NCBI GenBank assembly: GCA_036346275.1
Contig: CM070711.1
Span: 47,679,435 to 47,743,434 of the forward strand
Origin: Otatea glauca
Taxonomy: Eukaryota > Streptophyta > Magnoliopsida > Poales > Poaceae
Reading direction: 5' to 3'
Length of the DNA: 64,000 nucleotides
The position numbers were made by a program, and so were the translations under genes. This document shows, in pieces, positions 22,778-32,808 of the stretch. A model generated the notes under the pieces. That model saw nothing but the letters and a program-made list of their open reading frames with translations, had not been told where the DNA came from and did not search any database. How positions within the stretch are numbered: position 1 is the stretch's first letter; every line of letters begins with the position of its first letter.

Positions 22778-25700
22778 CTAAGCTACGATTCGACCTTCGT
22801 CATGATCGCGGCGTATGTATGTAACCGTCCTCACTCTCTTCCATGAGACCGAGGTCAACGTCCTCTCCGAAAGGAGGAAGCTCATCGAATTGGTTGTACT
22901 CTTCCTCGTCGACAACATTCTCAACCCCGACAATCCTTCTTTTTCCTTGAATAACCACGTGGCGCTCCTTGTTAGCCGGATCGGATACAAAAAGATTTGT
23001 GTAACACAATTAGCAAGTACGAATGGTTCTTCTCAGATCAGACCAGTTTAGGTCCACGGTAGTGATACCGTACTTGTCGATGTTCATGCCCTTGGAAGTC
23101 TTACCCATTGGCATCGAAGAGAGGACCTTCAAGGTCCGTAATCAAGCTCCCAAATCTTTTCTATGAATCCGTAGTAGGTTTTCCTATCTCCGTTCTTTGT
23201 CGTGAGCATCAATACGGATCCGCTGTTTTGGTTGGTGCTCTTTTTATCTTGTGCTCTTGTATAAAAGTAAAACCATTTATGTCGTATCCTTGGAATGTCC
23301 GAATTGTAGTGGGCGGTCCACTGAGCCAACACTTTCAATCGGCGCACTCTGTCTCCGTATGCATCATGTGCCTCGCAACCAATCGCCGAAGTTATGTCTA
23401 TGCTCTCTCGCGATCCAACCCTCTGACTTCGTTGGGTTTGTTCTAGATAGCATGCTCTTGTGCATGTTGACATACGGGGCCACCACAACTGATTGTCCCA
23501 GAACTGCGAAATGTGCTTGTGTGAATGAAGCTAGATTGTTTGTACGGAGTGATTTCTGGCCCAGTGTCCCTTTTCCCTGTAGCCTACCCTCATGTCGTGA
23601 TGTAGGCAGACCAATCGGTTTGAGATCCATGTAATCAACGCGAGAACTCAATGACCTCCTCGGTTCCCCAACCATCGCAATGCAACCTTCCTACTGATGT
23701 CGATTCTGAACATATTTCTTTATGACCCCATGAACCTCTCAAAGGATACATCGATGTAGAAACACGGGACCTAGAATCCGTATCTCTTTCACGATGTGAA
23801 CAATGAGATGGACCATAATATCAAAAAAGATGGAGAAACACATCTCGAGCACGCAAAGAGTGTGGACCACGTCTTCTGTAGCTTATCTAGTTTCAATGGA
23901 TCGATGGCCTTACGTGAAATCGCGTTGAAGAATGAACACAACTTCACAATTGGGTCTCGGACTTTCTCTGCGAACACCCTAAGCGCAATTGGAAGCATCT
24001 GCGTCATCATCACGTGGCAATCGTGAGACTTCATACCAATTAATTTTAAGTCTTTCATTGAGACTAGTCTCTTTATGTTGGCGAGTATCCGGACGGAACT
24101 TTCCTCCGTGCAAGCATTCGCACAGGCTAATTTTTCTTTCTTGCTCAGAGTGTAGCGGTGCGGGGAAGGTACTTTTCCTGTATCCATGTCTTTGTGATGC
24201 GGCTCCTTCCCGAGTTTCATATCTTCAAGGTCCATCCGTGCTTGAGAGTATCTTTTGTTTTGCGGTATATCGATGAAGATACCAAGCAAGTCTGTCACAC
24301 ACGTTCTTCTCTATGTGCATGGCGTCGATTGCGTGTCGCACTTCTAAGTCTTTGCCGATGAGGTAGGACCCAAAATCGATCTCTTTTTCCACAAAGGAGC
24401 CTTATCACGGAACTCGGGATAGATGTCTTGCTGCTCCTTTCCGTGGATAATTTTAAGATCCCTTACAGCTGCAAATATCTCTCTCGGTGTGATTCTTGAA
24501 GCTAAAGCGGTCTCCTTTGTCCCATCAAAAGCTTTCTTATTATTGCGGTATGGGTGATCCTTGCGGAGGAACCTACGATGCCGCATGTAAGACATTTTTC
24601 GACAGTTCTTGACCACCGACTAGCTGTACCATCTAAGCATTGGACGCATCCATTGAAGCCTTTTGTCGTCTGGCCCGACAGGTTACCAAGGGCAGGGTAA
24701 TCATTGATGGTTATGAACAACAATGCGCGTAGGATAAAGTTCTCTCTTTTATACTCATCCCATACCCGTACTCCATCGTTCCACAAGATTAGAAGATCTT
24801 CAACCAATGGTTTGAGGTACACATCGATATCGTTGCGGGTTGCACAGGCCCTTGGATCGATGGTGGCATCATAATGTACTTCCGCTTCATACAAAGCCAA
24901 GGAGGAAGGTTGTAGATACATAGAGTTACCGGCCAAGTGCTATGACGACTGCTCATGTTACCGAAAGGATTCATCCCATCCGTACTCAACCCGAACCTTA
25001 TATTCCTTACATCATATGCAAAGTGCTTCTTATATTTTACATCGATGTTCCTCCATTGCACGTAGTCGTGAGTGTCTGAGCATTCCATCGTTCTTACGCT
25101 CTTGGCGTGCCATCGTAGCAATTGGGCATGCCTTTTGTTCGCAAACAATCGATTGAGACGGGAATTATAGGAAAATACCACACCACCTTACGGGAGATCT
25201 CATCTTCTTACGCTTCACCCGACATCTTCATTATCGATGTCTTCATCGTTGCCCTTATACCGCTTTGCTTTGCAAACAACACGACCATCAAGTCCGCAAA
25301 CTCATTGCGATACAACATGCAATCGTTTGGACATGCGTGTATCCTTTGTACTTCCAATCCCAGCAGGCGGACAACTGCTTGGCGATGCGTGCTTGTAGGC
25401 AACACGTTACCCTCTCGAAGCAAATCCCCAAGAGACATAAGAGCTCGGTGAAGCTCTTATCGGACCAACCATTGCTTGCCTTCAAGCTGCGAGAGTGTAA
25501 GCACGGTGCGCAATTTTTGTGCTCCTCCTTGCGGCTGGGTACAATGGTGTCGTGGAGTCTGTACCATATGTTGGAACTTTTGAAACTCTCTTTCACTCGT
25601 GAAGTCTCCTCCCATCACGCAACATTTGATCCGGATCTTCGTCGTGGTATGTCGACAAGCGTATCTTCAATCTGCCGTCATACCGTTGTCTCCGTCATCT

Positions 25701-25968
25701 TCAATAATGTGTTGCCCTTCATGTACAATCTCATCTTCGCCGTGCTTGGTCCAATAGGTATAGCCAGCCTTGAAACCTCTTCGAAGCAAGTGTGCACGTA
25801 TCGACTCTATGGTAGAAAGCGACTTACGATTTTTGCGATCACGCATGGACAGCACATGTAGTCCGCCAGATTCTTCGACTTGCGCGCGCAGCCGTTTAGA
25901 AAATAACTCACACCATTAAAAACTACGCCCCTACAACGGTCCGTGTCATACATCCACCTTCTATCCAT
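22778..25968 (-). pseudogene. CACTA TNPD-type transposase, broken
   Basis: The start at 25968 (MDRRWMYD...CPC) is the transposase-associated N-terminal domain. It continues after a frameshift with RRGFKAGYTYWTKHGE (25667-25855). The TNP2 core is visible as YNSRLNRLFANKRHAQLLRW, VRNIRFGLSTDGMNPFG and HSTWPVTLCIYNLPPWLCMK (24789-25181). It goes on as VRVWDEYKRENFILRALLF and DYPALGNLSGQTTKGFNGC (24502-24936). A DUF4218-like part, ANIKRLVSMKDLKLIGMKSHD (23789-24298), and a DUF4216-like part, RKTYYGFIEKIWELDYG (23129-23488), follow. The end near 22800 reads VVDEEEYNQFDELPPFGED. These are the domains of En/Spm TNPD proteins in normal order. Many stops and shifts interrupt it. Confidence 0.85.
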
Positions 25969-26420
25969 CTACAATTAATTAAATCAAACATTACATACGC
26001 ATATAATTGCAAATAACAAATAATTGTAGACAATTAAATTTAAAAACATATGTAGCAATTTTGACTATATTAAAATACATCAACCTTTTTCCGTTATGTA
26101 AATATCCATATAGCAATTTTTTAGTATTGTAAAAAATGAAAATAATTGTAAATAGTTATGATATATTTAGACTATATCCAAATATATCAATCTTTTTTTC
26201 ATTGCGTCAATATCCATCTTGCAATTCCTTATTATTTACAAATTTGGAAAAAATTGTAAGCACTTAGGATATACTTTGAGTACATTAAAATATATCAAAA
26301 TTTTTTTATTAGGTAAATATCCATCTAACAAGTTTTATTATTTCAACATTTGAAAATACACCTTTTGTCATTATGTAAAAATCCACGTGGCAATTTTTAT
26401 TATTTACAAAAATAGAGATT

Positions 26421-26700
26421 AAAACATAACAAATGATGTTAAAATATTTTCATAACGTGAGCGAGTTCACGCCGACCACTGGAAGTGGTCCGGCGTGAAC
26501 GAACTTTGCGGACCACTTCCAAGTGGTCCGGCGTGAACTGATGTTTATCCTATTTCTGATTTTTATTTTTAAAACATAACAAATGATGTTAAAATATTTT
26601 CATAACGTGAACTGATGTTTATCCTATTTCTGATTTTTATTTTTAAAACATAACAAATGATGTTAAAATATTTTCATAAATTTTATGTATTATCCTACAT
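26421..26700. repeat. Three tandem copies of a ~74-bp unit, one carrying a foldback insertion
   Basis: The unit start AAAACATAACAAATGATG occurs at about 26421, 26571 and 26645. The spacing is 150 and 74 bases, so the first copy is 76 bases longer. The extra part holds two strong inverted repeats (26465-26500 and 26509-26530). Confidence 0.8.
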
Positions 26701-27082
26701 ATCTTATGATACTCCCATAAATTTTTCATAGCATGAAAATGCATTCTCAATTTTTAAAATTGAAAGTTACTGCGAAATGCCGGTTTAAAATTCAAATCTC
26801 GGCGGTTTTGCCAAAATCTCTTGAAAAAATATAAAAATCCGAAATATCTGTAGCAATTTCAAATTTTTTGATTTTTACATCCGCCGGTCTATGCAAACTC
26901 ATTTGTCCGAATCAAGATTTCAAGAGATTCACCAATTTGGCGGTTTTGTAACCTTGGATCAAATTACTAACCTCGAAAAAGTACAATACAAATTTTAACA
27001 AATTTTTCGATGGATCGTTGCAATATGCCGTCGAGCAAAGACAGAGCGCCTCTGTCTTTGCTCGATCGGCGAGGCGGGGTCT

Positions 27083-27095
27083 CGATTATATAGAA
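27083..27095 (-). promoter_or_regulatory. TATA box at the 5' end of the 11-kb CACTA
   Basis: TTCTATATAATCG on the minus strand, just inside the 5' subterminal array and 1.1 kb before the TNPD start at 25968. A GC-rich leader follows. The same order of array, TATA box and leader is seen at other CACTA 5' ends in this window. Confidence 0.6.
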
Positions 27096-27096
27096 C

Positions 27097-27395
27097 ACTT
27101 ATCACTTTGCGGCTCTGCGAGCCGGCGGTGATAAGCTCGAATCTTGAAAAACATCTGCTGCGGGAAGATAATATCACTGCCGGTCCTTGCTTTAACCCAA
27201 TGGTGAAAATGCAAGTATCCTGCCGGTTTAAGCACGACGGCGGTGATATATCTCTGCCGGTTGTTGTCTCAAACCGCGATGATATCTTGCTTTTCTTGCC
27301 GGTTGGTTGCATGAACCGGCGGTGATAAGTTATCCCCAACTTAACTTTGAACCGCAGAGATCGTTATCATCGCCATTTGGTCCTAACCGTGGTGA
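27097..27395. repeat. CACTA 5' subterminal repeat array
   Basis: Repeated GGCGGTGATA and inverse copies between the TATA box and the right terminal inverted repeat at 27429. Confidence 0.8.
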
Positions 27396-27432
27396 TATGC
27401 CGGCAAGGATTGGCTGTTCTGTAGTAGTGTGA

Positions 27433-28282
27433 AGAGATCACATACCCATGTTACACTTACACGTCTACAATTAATACATTAATTAGAATTTATAAATACT
27501 ACTATAGAAAAGATCATCATAGACGGTTCAAAAACATCATCACAGAAGACATATACCATGTAGACATCCAATATTCTTTCTTTCTTTGCTGAAATTAAAA
27601 TGACAGGAAGTATATACCATGTAGAATGATTTTGCTCAATCCAATATTTTTTTCTTTTTTTGCTGAAATTAAAATGACAAAGACATATACCATGTAGAAT
27701 GAAGAGGTTTGCCACTTAAATTAACAAGAAGTACGGGCCTATAGGGTATGGTCCTCTTCGCACAACAAAATATTAAAATGAATCTTATTATGCATAAACA
27801 CTAAGACAGAACGAAGAGCGAAGTCCATCCAATCATATTATGTAACAACATCAGATTAAAGTAGGCTGCAAATATATTGCTTATATCCTCAAAGTTGAGT
27901 TCATGGCTACAACTTGCTATTATATATTCTACATTAGAGGAAAAGACAGTTCTATCAGATATTATATTTTTGTGTTAATCATAACAACCCAATTAGTTTT
28001 GCCTGTTTGGATCAAACCGTGAAATATAAATGAGTTTTCAAAACATAATAGCATAAAACGGTGAATCTTAACAGCAAATCAATTCGAGCATGATTAAATA
28101 TAGTAGCAGACAAGTATTGAATCAGATCCTACCCAGCACAAAGCTCCTATTCATGAACCGATCAACCAACAAACCCTAACGAAATCCACGGGGAAATCAA
28201 AACTCAGCCCGGAAAAAAACGCTACCGATCTAATCGTGTGGCGATGCCGGCAATATACATAACTCTAGAGAACGGGAGATAC
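27433..28282. other. No gene seen; short tandem repeat of ~75 bp inside
   Basis: AT-rich DNA. A segment with CATATACCATGTAGA and TTTGCTGAAATTAAAATGACA is repeated two to three times between about 27545 and 27705. No supported coding region. Confidence 0.5.
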
Positions 28283-28460
28283 CTCTTCTCGTCACCGGCG
28301 TAGTACTGCTAGGGCTCGTCGGAGTCCCTGCCCGCGTCGGGGAAGCCAGGGACGGAGGGGCGGTGGTTGACGTCGGCGAGGATGCAGATGGCAGGGCCAC
28401 CGCGGCCCCCACGGCCGCCGGCTTCTTGCTGCCATTGGAGGAGAAGGAGGAGGAGCTCAT
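28283..28460 (-). pseudogene. First exon of a UBX-domain (PUX/p47-like) gene, frameshifted fragment
   Basis: The ATG at 28460 gives MSSSSFSSNGSKKPA. The frame then shifts, and the neighbouring frame reads GGRGGRGG, LADVNHRPS, DSDEP, a stop, and QYYAGDEKR up to a GT donor after 28283. The pattern of a Gly/Arg-rich stretch, a LADLN-like motif, an acidic DSDEP and QEYYTGGEK-like end matches my knowledge of the N-terminus of plant PUX4/PUX5-type, p47-like UBX proteins (CDC48 adaptors). Here a frameshift and a stop in place of a likely Gln codon destroy it. It ends 130 bp from a CACTA 5' array, so capture by that element is likely; a disabled resident gene is the alternative. Confidence 0.55.
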
Positions 28461-28589
28461 CGCCAGCGACGCCTTTTCTGTGAGTTCGGTGCTGCCTCAG
28501 CTTTTGGTATTTGAGTGGATCGGGAGGAGAAACCGAGAGGGCGAGGGCGAGTAGATGCTCCAGGGAAAACAAAAACTACTTACAGTACT

Positions 28590-28811
28590 TAATGAGATAT
28601 CACAAACGGTTTATAGGGTGAACCGTATGTGGTACTGAACCTATCACATACGGTTTTTACTACGAACCATCTGTGATAAAAGCTTATCACATACAGTTCT
28701 TAGCATTTCTAGTAATTTAGATGGTCATGCAAGCAAAAACGTCTGTAATTAGCTTTATCACACATGATTTTTTAAAATAGACATCTAATAAGACCTTTTT
28801 GTAGTACAATG
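28590..28811 (-). mobile_element. CACTA 5' terminus, degenerate
   Basis: Five or more copies of an ACATACGGTT / AACCATCTGTGAT motif, then an edge reading CTTTTTGTAGTACAATG. This closely parallels 9770-10028, including the stretch with AGACATCTAATA before the end, so both belong to one family. The terminal TAGTAGTG has decayed. No TATA box is evident, unlike the other 5' ends. Confidence 0.65.
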
Positions 28812-29216
28812 AAAGAAGTTCGTCTATTCAAAAATATTTGCGTTATAATTGTAAGTTGTAGACGTCGTACATAACCATGCACTGCGTCTGTTGATCTGTT
28901 GCAGCGCTACTAGTACTTCCTCTTCTTGTAGCACTAAGTCCTGTTCATACGATGTGCTTTTGCTGAGTACACTACTACAGAAAAGCTTATATTAGACATG
29001 GAATATCACTGGCGGTTCTAAAGTGAAATCGTCAGTGACATTATTACAAATGATTCTCCTCATAAACCGTTAGTGATATACATGGATATCACAAACGGTT
29101 TTATACTAAAACCATCTATGATAACTATCACAAAAGGTTTTATACGAAAACCGTCTGTGATATCCTTGTATGCCACTAACGATTTATGAATAGAACCGTC
29201 TGTGATAACTCATAGC

Positions 29217-29227
29217 AATATATAATA
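29217..29227 (+). promoter_or_regulatory. TATA box of the plus-strand CACTA
   Basis: AATATATAATA immediately inside the subterminal array, about 560 bp before the transposase start at 29784. Confidence 0.55.
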
Positions 29228-29278
29228 CAGAGCCCGAGCCACTTAGTGTTTTTTAGGGTTTTGATTTCGAAGGGTGAT

Positions 29279-29730
29279 TGTAGATCCATTAATTTTGGTG
29301 ATCTAAGTTTAGTAACTGGTTCTAATTGCATTATATTCAAGATCTAACTTGATAAAGAGAGAATTTGAAGATTGTTTAGATCTAGCTTGTAGATCCATGG
29401 GTTCTTGTTGATCTAAAGTTAGTAATTGGTTCTAATTGTATTATATCGAAGATCTAGCTAGTTTGGTAAAAGGGAGAATTTGAAGATTGTTTAGATCTAG
29501 CTAGCTTGTAGATCTATTTGTTCTTTGTGATCTAAGGCTAGTAATTGATTCTAATTGTGTTATATTTAAGATCTAGCTAGTTTGGTGAAGAGAGAATTTG
29601 AAGACTGTGTTTAGATCTAGCTTGTAGATCCATTTGTTCTTTATAATCTAAGATAGTAATTGGTTACATAATTGCATTTTATTCAAGATGTAGCTAGCAA
29701 TGCATAATTAATTTAAAAATGTATACATGT
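29279..29730. repeat. Tandem repeat, ~115-bp unit, four copies
   Basis: Units start with TGTAGATCCAT or TGTAGATCTAT at 29279, 29388, 29507 and 29623 (spacing 109, 119, 116). Each contains GATCTAGCT and GAGAATTTGAAGA. The array lies in the presumed 5' leader or first intron of the transposase gene. Confidence 0.85.
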
Positions 29731-29783
29731 GCACACCTAGTGTACTTCAATATTTAACACTAATTATTGTATGCGTAGCATAG

Positions 29784-30972
29784 ATGGATTGAAGCTAGAT
29801 GTATGCTAAGAACCATGTGACTATCAAGTACATTAATGGTGTCTCTGCTTAGAAGAGCTACAGAGGAAGATATGTTTAATAAGAGGGTGTACTTTATGTC
29901 TTGTCCGTGCATTGACTACGAGAATATAAGGGTATTTCCAAACTCAGCGTAGATCGAAGCACAGTTGATTCTGAGGGGTTTCAAAAGGGGGTATACATGT
30001 TGGACTAGCCACGGTGAAGAGCAGACTATACAGAAAGCAAGCAGTATGAACATCGTCGTCGAAGTCAATGTATGCCGGATGATCATATCGATTGTGCTTC
30101 CGATGAGGATTTGTTGCACGTTGACAATCTGGATCAGATGTTGCGCGATGCAGAAGGGAACCATGATGACAGAAAATATGGTGAATTTCGAGGCTTGATG
30201 GATGACTCAGAGAAACCTTTGTTCCCGGGCTACAAGTCGAAATATACAAGGTAATCATCCGTGCTTGAACTGCTGAAATTGAAAGCAAGTAACGGGTAAT
30301 ACGACAAGAGTTTCACGGAGCTGTTAGGTCTATTAGCGGACATGCTTCCAGAGGGAAACGAGTTGCCGACAACCAGCTAGAAAGCCAAGAAGGTTTTTTA
30401 TCCCTTCGGAATGAAAGTAGAAAGAATACATACATGTCCGAACGACTGTATCCTCTTATGTAAAGAGTACGCAAACTTGCATGTATATCTAGCGTGCAAC
30501 GCATTCCGGTACAGGCGTAAGAATCAATAAGATGACGACGATGAGGGCATCAAGGTGAAGAAGGACCTCCTGCAAAGGTGGCGTGGTATCTGCCTGAAAT
30601 TCCCCGTTTGAAGCGTTTATTTGCGAACCCAAAGGAGGTAAAACTGTTGTGTTGCCACTCAAAGGAGTGTAAGAACGATGGAATGCTAAGGCACCCTGCT
30701 GATTCCACCCAGTGCAGAAACATCGATAGAAGGTTTGAAGAATTCAGTACGGATCCGAGGAATATAAGGTTTGGATTGAGTACAGATGTAATGAATCCTT
30801 TTGGTAACATGAGCAACCGACATAGTACTTGGCCCATGAATATTTGTATCTACAACCTTCCTCCTTGGTTGTCTATGAAGCGAAAGTAAATTTTGTTGTT
30901 TGTACTTATCTAAGATCCAAAACAATCTGGGAATGATATTGATGTGTACCTAGTACCATTGGTGGTGAAGGA
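29784..30972 (+). pseudogene. CACTA TNPD-type transposase, N-terminal half
   Basis: Starts with a decayed transposase-associated domain (MYAKNHVTIKYINGVSA with stops, then FMSCPCIDYENIR). ILRGFKRGYTCWTSHGEE follows, then LDQMLRDAEGNHDDRKYGEF and a TNP2 core with IPRLKRLFANPKEVKLLC, PRNIRFGLSTDVMNPFG and HSTWPMNICIYNLPPWLSMK. The frame is lost just after VYLVPLVVKEL near 30972, where unrelated DNA begins. Several in-frame stops are present. Confidence 0.8.
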
Positions 30973-31689
30973 ACTAGTTGGCCTGGGGGGTGAATAGGCA
31001 ACTTTTGCAAATTTTAACTTCTTAGGGACAATTTACTCTTCTCTAAATGAGAGAAGCACAGAACAAAATATATGACAAAAGCAAAAAGCAAATACAGATC
31101 ACAGCGAAAGCAATAAAGCGAAATAAGACACAAATGAGACAGAGATTTATCCCGTGGTTCAGAGCCGCACTCCTAATCCACGTTGAAGCACTTCTTCTGA
31201 AGTATTGCTTCTCCAAAGCTAGTCGCAGTAGCTCTGGTGATCACTCAGGTAACTCTTTCACTGCTCCAGTGAGGTGAGTTCCAAACCTCTCACAATCATA
31301 GTGGCCTTCCACAATCACCTTTGGATAGGTCGCACTGTTCACTTCCTCCAAGCTGTCTAGGATCACTAAGATCCAAGAGTAAAAAACTTTGCACAAGTTC
31401 TGTTTCTTGGTTCACTCGCAAATCACACAGCTAGACTTCGGCTTGGAGCTAAAACACTTAGATATGTTGAGGATTTTTGGTTTGAAAGTGAAGCACAGAC
31501 TCCTTTTGAGAATGAGAGCTATTTTCAATGCTAAAATATCAAGGAGTTCATTCTCTCTTATGGTAGATGGCTCAGGAAATGCTTATATAGCTATTTGGAA
31601 TGAATATAGCCGTTACACCTACCACTGTAGCCGTTGGACGTGTCAGAATATCAGAAAGTCTAAAATATACGTTTACAACGGACTGAACA

Positions 31690-32420
31690 ACAGACCTTAG
31701 CGATACTGATCATGTGTATAACGGACCAATTTAGAACATTTACGACGGACCAGAAAATTTGGTCCATTGTACATGGGAATTTCAGAGAGTTTGGTCCAGC
31801 AAGGGAATGAGTGAGTCACATGTATGCCGGACCAAATTATTTAGTCCGTCATACATGGGAATATGTAAGATCAGTAGCTAAGGACCTTATTTGACAAGAA
31901 AAATAAGTTTATCCTAGAGATTTGCTTTAATGATGGACTGAAATTTAACACAAGAAGATTTGGTCCGTTAACAAAGAAAAAATCCTTCGAATAAGAAAGT
32001 ATGTCTATCTATGGATATAATAATTAGAATTCCAAGGTTTGGTTCGGCAAAAGGCTTATTATCTGAATGAGTGCCGGACTAAAAAAATATTTGATCCGCT
32101 GCAGATGGAAAACTGAGAAGTTTTTGGTCTATCGAAAGAGCATGATTTTATATGTATGCCGGACCAAATTCTTTGGTCCGTCATACATAGAAAAACACTT
32201 AGTTGCAAGATGTCTTCAAGGAGTTTTCAACAAGGACTTAAGTATGTGAAAACAAGAAGTTTGGTCCGATAAGAAGATACCTTGATACGAATATAGATAA
32301 GGAAGATTTTCAATGCTGGACTAAAAAGCTTTTGACTGAGAAAGGATTTTGGCCAAGTATGCAACAGACTTAAGAAATGGATAGCTGAATTTGAGTCCGT
32401 CGCATATTTAGACTATTGAA
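31690..32420. repeat. Series of GGACCAAA...TTTGGTCC inverted repeats
   Basis: Repeated pairs of GGACCAAA and its complement. The best hairpins are 31820-31856 (17-bp arms, two mismatches) and 32151-32189 (18-bp arms, one mismatch, 3-base loop). Their arms extend the core with ATGTATG outside. Confidence 0.75.
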
Positions 32421-32808
32421 ATCAAGGAGAATTTTGATTCAAAGAGCAATGACTAAGAGTCTTTTACTCCAAGCAATCTAATTTTTTCTTTGCCTTATGA
32501 TCCAATCCACTAGCTTGTGCAAAGTCTCCCTTTAGACAGCCAAACTAAAAATAATCCTAGCTATTTGACTTTAATCAACTCCCAAGTCATAAACTAGTAA
32601 CAGAACACCTTAATCTTGTTAGTCCAACTTGCTTCTCCATTGATTTTAGCACCAGCTCTTCAAAACTTAAGCATTATTAACTTAGTCATCAACACCAAAA
32701 CTCAAATAAAACTTGATAATAAAGATTGAGGGGGCCTAGATGCTATCGGTGGAAGATCTAAAAACACCGTGGATTCTCGGGGTACACATGCACAAGGCTT
32801 CTCTCAAT

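Larger units (their letters stand above)
16379..27429 (-). mobile_element. CACTA (En/Spm) transposon, both termini present, 11.05 kb
   Basis: The left terminus begins CACTACTACTGAA and the right terminus, read inward, begins CACTACTACAGAA (one mismatch in 13). Both sides carry the 3-bp duplication TGA (16376-16378 and 27430-27432), the length typical of CACTA elements. Subterminal arrays of a GGCGGTGATAA motif lie at both ends. On the minus strand a TNPD-type transposase comes first and a TNPA-type gene second, which is the normal CACTA gene order. Both genes are broken. A third, internal array with its own TATA box (21947-22330) is unusual. The element sits in the upstream region of the cysteine-rich peptide gene. 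Confidence 0.9.
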
